Part shown: piece by piece, positions 48,101-59,244 of the stretch | How the letters are laid out: each line of letters opens with the position of its first letter | Position numbering within the stretch: position 1 is the first letter of the stretch | From: Diploscapter coronatus | Lineage: Eukaryota; Nematoda; Chromadorea; Rhabditida; Rhabditidae | DNA: 64,000 nucleotides | Assembly: GCA_964036155.1 (NCBI GenBank) | Contig: OZ038422.1 | Span: 58,303,201-58,367,200, forward strand | Direction of reading: 5' to 3' | Program-made: the position numbers and the translations under genes | The notes under the pieces: generated by a model | The model's input: the letters and a program-made list of their open reading frames with translations, nothing else | What the model was told of the DNA's origin: nothing | Database searches by the model: none

Positions 48101-51100
48101 GGAGGTGAGAGATAATTTCAATTCAAGACCAAGTTTGAACTTCAGACTGAATTCCGACTGCCGCAGAGACATCGAGCCGCTTCGCAACGCGAATCTGTCT
48201 GTCATGAAGGACGCAGAATTCGAAGTTCAGCATCTGTAAGCATTTTTATGTTTTCTTTGGCGTATTGCAAATATAGTTGATAGAAAATCGATGTGGGTGA
48301 GGTAATAAATTTGTCTAGGATAGGAGTATTCTAGGGTTTCATAACGATCCACCTAACTGGGAAATTTGAAGTTACATTGATTCTAGGAATGCTTGGATAA
48401 TTTCGGATTTGATCAATCCTTGTTTTCCTTTCAGCCCTATGGCGAAGGACATCAGTGACTTCTCTGACTGGCTCATTCTGCTGTTCATGTTTGGTGCTTC
48501 TAAAGTTCGCAGTTCCCCTCAGGCAGACATCTTCTCCGCACTCAAATTCATCGTCCGAACTGGCGACTGCGAATTCATTCGTCACGTTCTGCCGCAGCTC
48601 ATCATTCAGCTCATTCTCGAGAATTATGACACTAAGGAGGTAGGGTTTTTTCGCACTATTTTCTTCACTTCATACCTTTCTTGAAACTTCAATTAGACCT
48701 GATTTAGAGATAAAATACTCTTCATTTTCAGTATGAAAAGGAGATGGAAGCAGTTCTGCGTGCGTGCGTTGGAGCAGATGCTCGTGGCTGGACTCAGCAA
48801 GCAGCTCATGCCGTTTTCTCCATTCTCGACACTTTCGAGCGGTACATCGAGAAAAGAAAATCGAAGAAGAAACAGAATGACAGGGTTTGCGTTTGAAAAA
48901 TAACACACTTTATTCGATTTTTCTGCAGGAACTGAAACTGGCTCAGTCGATGCTGTCACGCATCACTTCGTTCACAGTCGACAGTGGAGAGTTGCTCCTG
49001 GTCGTGGCTGCGGAGAAGTGCAATTGCTTGACTAGGGCTCTCAGATGGTTGGCAATATTTTTGCTATTTTGGTTTTTCACAACCTTGTGATCCATAAATT
49101 TCTCGACCTGTTAGAGAAGACATGGAAAATGCATTTTCCTCATAGTTTTTTTATGGTTGCGAACTTCGCAGAATAATCCCCAAGCTTCCTTTCTTCAAAC
49201 CTAATTCGTTTCACTTCCAATTAGCTAAATTTAAGAACTCTTTTCTAAATTCTTATCTTTTGGCATCAAAAGTAGCATTTTATCGTTTAGGTGTGAGCAG
49301 CACGCGATCAAGACCGAAGAGAGCGGCACATTCTCATTCAATCGAACGCACTTCTATGCTTTGGAGGTAAAAAAATAATGTTTTATTTAAATGACGTCTG
49401 TTTTTGCAGAGAATCTACACTCAGCTGCAGAACGTGGATGGAGTGCAGGGCGCATTCGAATGCATCGCGCAGAACGCAGAGCCGACTGCAGACGAGTGCA
49501 TTCTCGCATTGGAGGCCAGTGGGCATTATACCGATGCATTGCCCCTCTACTCGCAGTCTACGCATCAGAAGCAGGTAAACGCGCATTCCCTTGAACAAAG
49601 TGTTAATGTCTACTACTTCTTGTTAGAAAGTTGAAAAGGAGTTTTGTCAAAGAAGATATTTTGTGGTTTAAATTATAGAAATATTTTCGAATCCTCATGT
49701 TTTAGTTTCTGACGAACTATTTTCAAGAATAACGAAAACGTGAAATATTCTCTTACAGAAGAAAATAACATGACGAAATTTTGCAGAGTTCTTTGGTGAA
49801 ATGTCTGCTCCGTCTGAACGAGCCGCAGTTGGCCCTGAGCACTGCAGAATCGTTCATCGCAGAGGCAGAGGCCAATAGGAAGAATGAGAACGACCACGAA
49901 CTGAATGAACTCCATGCACATCAGCTCGAGGCTGTTTGGCAGCTCAGGAACTGGAGTAAGTTGGGACCCATGCTCGAGGTGAGAAGGATCGTTTTTTGCC
50001 TATTCATTACATCTAAATTGTAAAAAAAAATCGTCCTAGGACTTGAAGTAACATGCAGATCTTTATTTTGAAGAATGCATCAGCCTTCATAATTCGACAG
50101 AAAGATTTTCATTTTGCTTGAATTCCAGGCCCATGATCCTCTGATGAGCGGAAGGGATACAACTTGGGGAGCGTCTTGTGCATCCCTGCTCTACATGCTC
50201 AATCAGAACGACATCGAGGCTGTCAGGTAAATGAGCGTTTAAAATATTCTAATAAAATAGACTTTAAAAATGTCTATTCTTTCAGAACCATGTTATATTA
50301 TCAGATAACAAGCTAGATAAAAATCAAATTAACAAATTATCAATAAATCACCACATTTTTGCACAATGACCAATGGAAAATAGTTTCCTTTTCGATCTAG
50401 ATAATTCCCTTAAAAATTGTAGTTATTACGCTGTTATATTTTTCACTCTCAACAATTTACAATATTTGCATTTTCAGAACCCGTCTGGACGAGGCTCGCG
50501 GCAGAATCGCGAACAAACTGGCTGGAATGGCCATCGAGGAGAGCGACATTTACACACAGGCCTACAAGCACGTGGCACAGTTAGTTGGATGACAGATGAA
50601 CGAATGAGCGATTGATGCATTTCAGGCTTCATGTTCTGGAAGAAATAGAGATGGCAACGACTTGCACCGAAGTGGAATTGACTGGCAGAGAAGATGACTT
50701 CTTTGACAAGTGGAAGGTACAAACATTACATATTCTTTGATTGGATATTCATTTTTTTTGTCTTTATTTTTTATTTTAAAAAGTTTTCCTATCAATCTCA
50801 CTTCATCGGCATTTCAATATCACTCGTTGCAGGCTCGTTCTGACTGCGTGGTGCAATGCGCGAATGTTTTGGAGCCGATTCTTCGAGTGCGTCGCGATCT
50901 GCTTCTGTCGAACGGCATCAAGGAGGCGGCCGCAAACAGGAACAGAGACGTCAAGCCAGCCATCTGTCAGTTGCTGTTGCAGAGCAGTCGATTGGCCAGA
51001 CAGGAATCTCATCTGCAGGTGGGGAATGGCGATAATCAAATTTTGATACGAGATTTGTCATTTCAGGTTGCGTGGTCATTCTTGATTGAAGCGAAGATGC

Positions 51101-54100
51101 TCAACGTCAATCACAGAGACGTCGTTATGGAGCACGCCAGATTCGAATTCCAGAAGGTTCGAGAATTTTATTTGACTTTCATCAAACAATAATGGAAAGA
51201 AACGTCAGGACTATCTCTCTACATCTTGACAAGAAGATAGTAAATTTGAACTTTTCTTTATTTCATCATTAAATCACATCTCTTTGGCAATATTGTCTAC
51301 TAATTTTATCTTGTCTAAATTTGAGCGTTTCTGTTTCAGGGTAACCAATCGAATGCAATCAGCCTACTGAGCAAGTTGTTGACAGACCAGCTGTCCTCGA
51401 TGAACGCGGTCTTCGAGCAACTGTCCAGCTGCTCGAGCTCCAGAAACAAGATAGAACGACTCAACATCGAGAAGGTCCTCAAGGCCACTTGCATCGAGGA
51501 GAGGACTGCCTTTGCTGAGGTTAGAATTCATGTCTAAATAGAAGGAAAATAGCTTTTCAAAATACAGAAAAAGTAGAGTTGGGAATATTTTTATCTGACA
51601 AAATCACAAATGACGATCAAATGTATGCATGATTTTACAGGCGCAGCTGCTCCGTGCGGAGTACATGCAGAAGGCAGGAGCAGTCGGTTCGAGTGACCTC
51701 TATCAGATCTACAACACGCTGCAGAGAATGGATGTGCCCAGCGAGGATTTGCATCATAGAGTCGCGCTCTTCTGCGACAACATGTACACTATGTCTTCGC
51801 AGAACGAACAGCTCAAAGTAATAATTGACTACGAAGAAATGTTCTTTGTTATGTCATTCTTCCTTGTTCTTCTTCTCGTATTCACTATGATTTATATAGC
51901 GCTTTTATTCGGTTATCATGGTTATTATTAATCTTTTAACGTTCAGATTAGGGTGTACGAAGTTTCGATTTGAAAATTTTCGAAGTCGAAGTTCATACTC
52001 TTGGTTCAGATCCGCACCGAGCTTGTGCCGAACATCCTCAAGTCCTATTCGAATGCGCTCAAATACGGTCGCAATCATCTCTCCCACGCAATGCCCAGAA
52101 TGCTCACCATCTGGTTGGACGTCAGCGAGTCGAAGGTAGGGAGGCTTTCATCAGATTTTTAATGAGCGTCAACTTTTCAGACAGCAAGAATCACGGAATT
52201 GAGCGCTAGCAGGGGACTGGTTGAGAAGGAAGAGACTGATATAAGAAGTGTAAGTTTACTGAAATTTGCTATACAAGTTTTGTGGTTTTAAAAGCAGAAC
52301 TGATTCGATAAAACCCCGGAGGATCAATTTGTCCTGCACAGAACCACGAAATCCAGTCTTTCTCATGTTTTTTTCCTTTCAAATGAGATTTTTCAGATGA
52401 ATCAGCAGATTCTGAACTCCCTAAAGGAGTTGGACCCATACTGTTTCTACTTCTCGTTCGCGCAGCTCATTTCCCGCATTGGACATCCAAACGAATCCGT
52501 CTTCCAGGCTCTCATGGTTTTGTAACTAAGCTTTCTTCTCCATTACAGTCTATTTGAAGATCATCATTTCTGACCTGCTAGTCAAATATCCACATCAGTG
52601 CATCTGGCAGTCCATTGCCGTCTATCGATCTGGAAGCAGTGGAAGATATGAGCAGTCAGTCAAGAGTTTCATTATGCATTTTATTACTTCTTTAAAATCT
52701 AAATGATAATGAAAAGTTCTTTCTAAATTAAGTAGAAGTGCTGAATGTTATAACGAAATGTCCGAATTGTGTTAATTTTCACCTATGCTAATTATTTTCA
52801 GATGCTCGAAGATCTACCAAATGGCGATTCGCAAGCAGCCAAAACTGGCAGAAATCATCGACCAGTACGATTACGTCTCTGGATGGCTCATCAAGTACCT
52901 TTTTCTCAAATATTCTTCTTCAAAATCTTCGTTCTCCAGACTTGCGAACATGAAGCTCCCCTCTGGCCAGTTCACGGATCTAAGCAAGCATATCTCTCCG
53001 CTGATCGACTTCTTCAAAGCTGGCAAGATGGATTTGCAGCAACTCAGTACGATATTATTTATCCTTCGTTCTTTGAAGAATATTTCTGATTTGAGCCGCC
53101 TCAGCCAGGAGAGGTCTGGTCGGATCGAAGAGAGTCGCTCCTTCTGTTATGATTCCGCTCACTGAAGTCATGGAGCACGCCTTGCCCAAGCATCACAATA
53201 TCAGGGTGAGTTATTTTAGTCGAGAATTGTAAAAATATTGCATTTTCTATTACCTAAATTTCTTAATTTTGATCTTGCTAAGAAAGAATGTCTTTTCAAC
53301 CTGACAAACTTATGCAATGATTTGATGGTTTCAGATTGCGAGTCTGTCCCAATTCACGATGGACGCGAATGCCTCGGCGCCCTGTCCGATCGAGTCTCTG
53401 GGAGAAGTCTACATCCAGTCCATCTGCAATGAATATCTGGTCCGTCATTGTATTTCTTGTAGGCTATTCATTTTCTGAATTAAGGTGATGAAGTCGCTGG
53501 TTCGTCCGAAGCGAATTGGCCTGCTCAGTTCTGACGGAAGGACGATTTTGATGATGTGCAAGCCACAGGACGAATTGCGCAAAGATGCAAGGTTCATGCA
53601 GGTCAACAGGGTATGCCATTCGCGTTTAACTCATTTCTTAGAATGCTCGAATTAAATTTGCTAAAATATTGCTTTATTATTTTTTAAATTGCGTTCATTT
53701 TGCAGATGATGAACAGTCTGATGAGACAGAATGCAGACTCTCGCAGAAGACAGTTGACTGTCAAGACATTCACCGTCATTCCTCTTCAGGTACTTCTTTC
53801 TTCTCTTCGAATTCTTTGAATTATTTATTTATTTGCTCAGAATGATGGAGGTCTGGTTGAGTGGTTGAACGACCTGATGCCGTACAGACGCGTTCTGGAG
53901 CCTGTTCTGGAAGAGAAACTCGGCAGACGTCTCATTTTGGACCAAGAATGGTATGTCAGGCAGGAGATTGGCAATAACTGCAGGGAGTAAGGTTCAGGTT
54001 CGGCAATTGGAGCGAATCGTGGCCCGCGGAGAGGAGACTCGAGAAAATGCGCAACTTCTTCTACAAACAATTCCCTCTCGTCATGGCCGAATGGTTCAGG

Positions 54101-55714
54101 TAAGAATTTTTTATTAGTTATGCAGTGACGGCCTAGTATTTGCATTAATCATGAACCAACCAATTTAAATGATATTTTATCTGCATATTCAGCCCACTAA
54201 ACTAAATTATGACAGACTTTAATTCAAATTGGCTTACAATAAGTGGGTGTATCGACCTTCATACATAAACCGTGTACTTATTCCAAGCTTTTGATCACCC
54301 CAACTTTTTGTTGAAAATAATCTTATTTCTTTGGCAATAAATATGACCATTAACAATTCAGAAAGCAATGGTCTGACTCGTGTTCGTGGCACGCAGCTCG
54401 TCTGTCCTATGCACGCTCCTCGGCAGTCATGTCCATGATCGGCTTCATTCTCGGACTCGGTAAGATTATTAAACATTTATTCTAAAATATCCTGCTTCTT
54501 CTTTCAAAAACTCTTCAAATCATCTAAGGGACTGATAAATTCCCCCTGCACGCGTTACTTGATCAACTCAATTCCATGTTCAGGTGATCGTCACGGCGAG
54601 AATATTCTGATGCACGTGAAGGACGGCAACGTCGTGCACGTCGACTTCAACATGATCTTCAACAGGGGGGAGGATTTGCCTGTCAAGGAAGTGGGTTGTA
54701 AATCTACCACTTGTGAGGCTATTTGGAAACCGCAACCCTCAAACACAATCACCCATTTGCAATGGGGTTAGGAATAGCAGGAAAATATTCTTTTCTTCCA
54801 CTATTTTGCAAGATTTGAGGGCTCGTGTGGTTGCCAAGTTGCCTTTTGTGACGATTTAAATTTTTCCATATTTTACAATCTTATGGTTCTCAGGTGGTTC
54901 CATTCCGTCTGACCCGAAACATGATCAACGGTTTCGGCCCGGCGGGAGTCGAGGGCGTGTTCCGCAAGACCTGCGAAGTGACTCTGCGCGTCATGCGCGA
55001 CAACGCGATCACTCTCCTCACTGTATGTGTTTCCTTCTTCATTGATAACATACTAATTTCTAATGCGATTAGTTTAGGTGATCCAAACATTCGTGCACGA
55101 CCCTCTTTTGGAATGGCTGCAGACTGAATCCAGAGCTCAGCAATTGAAGACGGTTGGTTTGATATTTGTATTGAAATTGTCTCTAATTTAGAATCAATAC
55201 AACCTCAAGTGTGTCCTATTCTTTAAAAGTTTTCTTTTCAATCTGCAGCGTTTTCGATAACGAAGATGACCATATTGTACAATTCAAATAAGCCATACAT
55301 ATTTTTTTCAGCACGGAGGCAGGCGAACAGAGCCAACCCGCACTGCTCGAGCCCACGCATCCGAGTGCGTTGCGCTCATCGAGAAGAGACTCAATGGACA
55401 TATTGTCTCACCTACTGTAAGTTGAGGAAAAATTTGTTCATTTTAGTTAACTCACGGGAATGACCAAATTGATTGAAATTTTATTAGAAATATGATTTAT
55501 GCTGAACTTTCACCTTATCTTTCACATTAAAATGAAGTCATCATAAGCTTAAAATAGATTATTATTTTACATCTAAGATACATTCCAGGTATACCGTCAG
55601 ATCTTCTCGGGAGCCCCGATGAGTGTGGAGGGCCAAGTGGCGAAGCTGATCGAGCTATCTTCGGACGAGAATCTGCTCGCGGACATGTACATCGGCTGGG
55701 CCCCTTTCCTCTAG
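39120..55714 (+). CDS. atl-1: ATR checkpoint kinase (PIKK family)
   Basis: About 16.6 kb of + strand exons encode an ATR orthologue, from MSQHSTSLSRKRSSNG at 39120 to TAG at 55712. ATR is the nuclear kinase that senses RPA-coated single-stranded DNA and starts the replication checkpoint. The N-terminal two thirds are helical repeats (for example LARLWLVITRLC). The UME signature CLGRLGAIDPGRV lies near 47690-47735, and FAT-domain helices run from about 49400. The kinase exons start at 53485: RPKRIGLLSSDGR, then the ATP-binding lysine in MMCKPQDELRKD, ESRRRQ-like DSRRRQLTVKTF, the catalytic loop GLGDRHGENIL (54460-54606) and the metal-binding VHVDFN. The FATC tail ends DENLLADMYIGWAPFL. All catalytic residues are intact, and DFN replacing DFG is normal for ATR. 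Several introns carry foldback repeats. I did not total the exact length. Confidence 0.93.
40114..40219. repeat. Foldback repeat in an ATR intron
   Basis: The arms GAGATGACGAGACCTAT and the complement of ATAGGTCTCGCCATCTC pair across a pyrimidine-rich loop. Confidence 0.75.
41529..41687. repeat. Foldback repeat in an ATR intron
   Basis: Arms of about 45 bases start GACGTGCGGCGAATGAATTG and end with the near-complement CAATTCATTCGCTGCGTGC. The intron is interrupted just before the exon for VFILNFLISLVRIVIS. Confidence 0.75.
43646..43770. repeat. Foldback repeat in an ATR intron
   Basis: The left arm ACGGCTCCCTGTATTTACAG faces the right arm CTATAAATACAGGAGGGAG. Inner sequences (GACAGATAG, GAGCCGTCTG) add further pairing. 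Confidence 0.65.
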
Positions 55715-57548
55715 GTACTTTTTTGCCATTTAAACTTTTTGTAGATATAAAAATTCATCAAGTTTTTAAATGCACTTTTTCCAATTCTAATGCCACCCTA
55801 AAATCTATTTATCATGTGCTTGAAGAATCTGATGAATTTCTCAGATATTCTTTTATTTCGTGTTCTTTCACCTTTCGTTTAGTTTTTTTTCGTTTTCCAT
55901 AACTAGGGTCTGCCGTCAGTTTGACTCCTATGAATCGACTTCAGCTGTTCGGAATTATCCTTGATCGTTGACAAATTTGTTTCTCCGCGGGTTTCCTGCC
56001 TCTTTACGTGTCACTTTTTCACTTGCAGCACAATCATCTTCATTTACATTTCAAAATGTTCTCAATGCGGTTTGCCCCAATCACCCCTTTGCTCAGTTCT
56101 ACCCTCGTCATTTCAGCTTTATCCTCTTTCCTTTTTCCTCTCTTCCTTTCCCGTTCAAATTTCCTTCTTCCTTACCTTCTACCTCTTTATTATCATTTCC
56201 CAGTGAATTTGACCGTTTTTATCCGGTTTCATCATAATTATTGTTGTCGTTTTGAGTAGTTGAAACGCAAAGAATTGTGACTGAGAACGAAATTTTATCT
56301 TTCAGCATCTGCAATTTCTTGCAATTCGACGTCAGTTTGTTGTTTTAGTAAGTAAGTAAAAGTAAATAAATTGATTGTCAGCACAATATTCACTGTTTAA
56401 CAATGGAAAACAACATCTTCAATTCTATATGCATCTCCATTGTAAACCATATCTTGAACCTAACAGTTTGAAAGAAAATTAAAGACTAAGAGTGGGTGTC
56501 AGTAAGGACCAAAGTCAGTATAAACAGGGGTCCACAAATCGGGCTGATTTTCAAATATGTTGTTCAGTTTTTCACGCTGATTCTCGTGGTGCTATCCGTT
56601 TTTCATAAAAATTATCGTATGCAGGATTACGGTAGCTTAAAATTTTGACAGATCCGATCTCGGGAAAAAATCATAACGTCCTTATTTCTGAACCAAATTG
56701 TATGGGGTTTTTGCGCTGGATAGTAGATAGAGGTAATAAAAAAGACACCGGTTTTTCTAAGAAATAGTATGGGGAGGCAAGATAGGAAAAGAAAAAACGA
56801 TGTTTTTTTCTAGGAGCCCAAAACTATCTGTCTTGGTATAACTTCAATTCAAAACTCGGGAAAATAACCTTGTTAGTCATATCTGATCCCAGTTCTGAAA
56901 TGTCCAGTTCGGAAACGTCGCCGTCTCTGAATCCTATTGACATAGCATATTTATGTTAGAGTACCATTCACTCATTCTTCTATTTTTCCCTTTGTCTCTA
57001 ACCTCTCCCACATGTTGCTATTCCTTCTATGCCTACTCCCAGTGGTTGTACTTCTCATTCTCTCCCCTCTACAGCCACTGGTCTAATCATCAGCTATCGA
57101 GCCCTCTACATCTTTCCAGTCTCTTTTTGTTGAATTTTCTATCCTCGCGACCACTGACCTTCCCTCGAATGGTCTTCACTGTTAACCTCACAATTGATTC
57201 AAGTCTCCTGCGTTCTGGTGGGACAGTAAATTTCCTAATCTTCTCCAACTATTGTCACTTCGACGTTGTTCCAATAAGAACTTGTGTTAATTCAAGTTCT
57301 GACTGACGCCGTACAACTAAAAGCGCGAAAATTTATACGCGTGAAAGTGCTGGTAAGAGAAACAAATTCTATCTTCTGAAAATATAGCGATTGAGTATCT
57401 CTTCTATATTGCTTTTTTCTGAAAAAAAACTTTATTTTGTTACATTTTTTCAATTTAACTATTCCAAAATTGCAGGATCATAAACTTGAAGAACACATTA
57501 AGGCTTATTAAAACTATTCTTCGAAAAATCATTTCGCTAAATCATTCA
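55715..57548. other. Intergenic region after ATR
   Basis: No coding exon is supported. It contains a diverged copy of part of the large foldback element (56520-56735, annotated separately). The rest is pyrimidine-rich on the + strand. Confidence 0.5.
56520..56735. repeat. Diverged fragment of the large foldback element
   Basis: TTTTTCACGCTGATTCTC, GGTGCTATCCGTTTTTC, GCAGGATTACGGTAGCTTAAA and TTTTGACAGAT occur here in the same order as at 63488-63620, and as the complement at 61290-61440. About one base in six differs. The palindromic end arrays are absent, so this is an old internal fragment. Confidence 0.8.
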
Positions 57549-59244
57549 ATGTCACACCCGCCTCAGGTTTGTACAAGTTTTATATTCAATAATTTGTCTA
57601 AGTATTTCAGAAGACGTTGACAGACTTGCCACCTGAAGTTCTCCAGATAGTCTTCTCGCGTCTGCCGATTGGAGATTTGGGCCAAGTCCAAAGAGTTAAT
57701 AAACGTCTGCATGCCGTTGCGAATGAAATAAGAAATCCAGCTGGAAAGCGACTGGCCTGCAAAAACAGGATCGGGATAGAGGCTTATTTCTTTGATCGTG
57801 ATGTGCCTGAAGACGAACACCAATTGGTATTTCCACTTTTAATCTTGGAAATTAATCGATTTATTAGTTTCGATAATGGTGATAAATAACAATCTAAGAC
57901 TTTCAAGAGGTCAATCTATTTGCCATAAAATAATAGATATCTCTTTCAGAGATTCACCCCCATTGTCGATATCAAAATCTATGATCGAAATGGTACAGGT
58001 AAGATAGTTATTGTCAATAATGAAATAATTTATTCAGCCACTAAATATTATCAAAAGATGATGTCTCTCTTGTGATTTATATCTTGACTCAAATTTAAAA
58101 GTGTTATGAGAAAAGTACCTCTTTCATTTCTTCATTATTTTTGAAAAAAAAAACTTGCTGAGTGGGACGGGATGCAATGTGATATACATGGTACAGAGAC
58201 GCAGAGCATAGTGGATTATCTCGCGGGTACCCCTTCCTCTGTAAAAGTTTTTTGATAGAAAAAAGGGAGTATCTGGATATAATTTGATTTAAACTTGGCA
58301 TCAGAGAAACAAATAGTTTAGGAGATCGACCTAATCTATTCATGGTAATTAGAGTTCCATGTTGTGATAGACATCCACAACCAACTGAAGAACAGATTCG
58401 AAATGTGCGTCAAAAATGGCCCAGTATGAAAGCCGAAGAATTTTTCAAATTATTGCTTGAAGGTAGGATTTGGAAAAGATCACTGAAATTTCGATCAAAT
58501 AATCTATTTGCTTTTTTGTAGAAATTGAGGCACGAATAAATGAAGCTCGCGAAAATAATCCAGATTATGTATTCGACTATGAAGCATTTATCCCAGATAT
58601 CTTTGATCTCATGGAGCAAGTAATAAATTAAATATTCTAGAAATATTTGCGATGTTCAAAAACAAATTTAGGCATTTTGGACGAGAACTGAAGCTTTCGA
58701 TTATCTCAAGGATCTACTTTTCTATATTTACTATGAGTATGGCTATGTCGATTCACTAGAATTGGTAAGTAAAAATGGTTAAAGAATTAATTTGTGTGCT
58801 AGTGAGTAGACCAAGTATGCGGAGTTAGACAGGCACGTGTTGGTTGGCGATGGTAAACCTCAAACTTGGGTAATTAAACCATTTATTCAAATTAAAAGAA
58901 AAATCAATAAAAAGTAAATACAGGGAAATGTGTTAAGGAGCAGGCAAGCTGCCCTTTATCTCTTGGCAGAAAGCGCGAGCAAGAGGCAAGCAGAAAAGAA
59001 AACATTTTTGCATAGGGAATAGATTTAATCTGAAAACATAGAAAAATGTGATTTTTCTACGAAATAGAAAAAGCGAAGGTCGCAGTTCGCGACAGTAAGT
59101 GCTTATATTGACTTTAAATTCGAAATACAGATTATTTAGAAGAGATTACCTCTGGAGACGTGGGAGCAAATGAGAGAGTTTTTTGACACTCATGGCTATT
59201 TGATTAGGAATAAAACTTCAATTAGTACCAGGGGTGGGACCTAA
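57549..59244 (+). CDS. F-box protein, last exon interrupted by a mobile element
   Basis: Exons 57549-57566, 57611-57826, 57950-57998, 58322-58462, 58522-58619, 58672-58764, 58810-58869 and 59140-59244 join in phase, giving about 259 residues. Residues 7-50 form an F-box (LTDLPPEVLQIVFSRLPIGD, then VQRVNKRLHAVANEI), which docks Skp1 in SCF ubiquitin ligases. The rest would bind the substrate and is not a recognised repeat; it includes QKWPSMKAEEFFKLLLEE and YLKDLLFYIYYEYGYV. The last exon reads KRLPLETWEQMREFFDTHGY, then SIST, and at 59229 enters the terminal repeat of the large foldback element, where RGGT and a TAA follow. The true C-terminus is therefore probably replaced. Confidence 0.75.

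Noticed and set aside
35308..55714. rpa-2 and ATR as one operon
   Set aside because: The 1 kb gap is far longer than typical nematode operon spacing, and rpa-2 has its own promoter signals. Kept as neighbour genes only.
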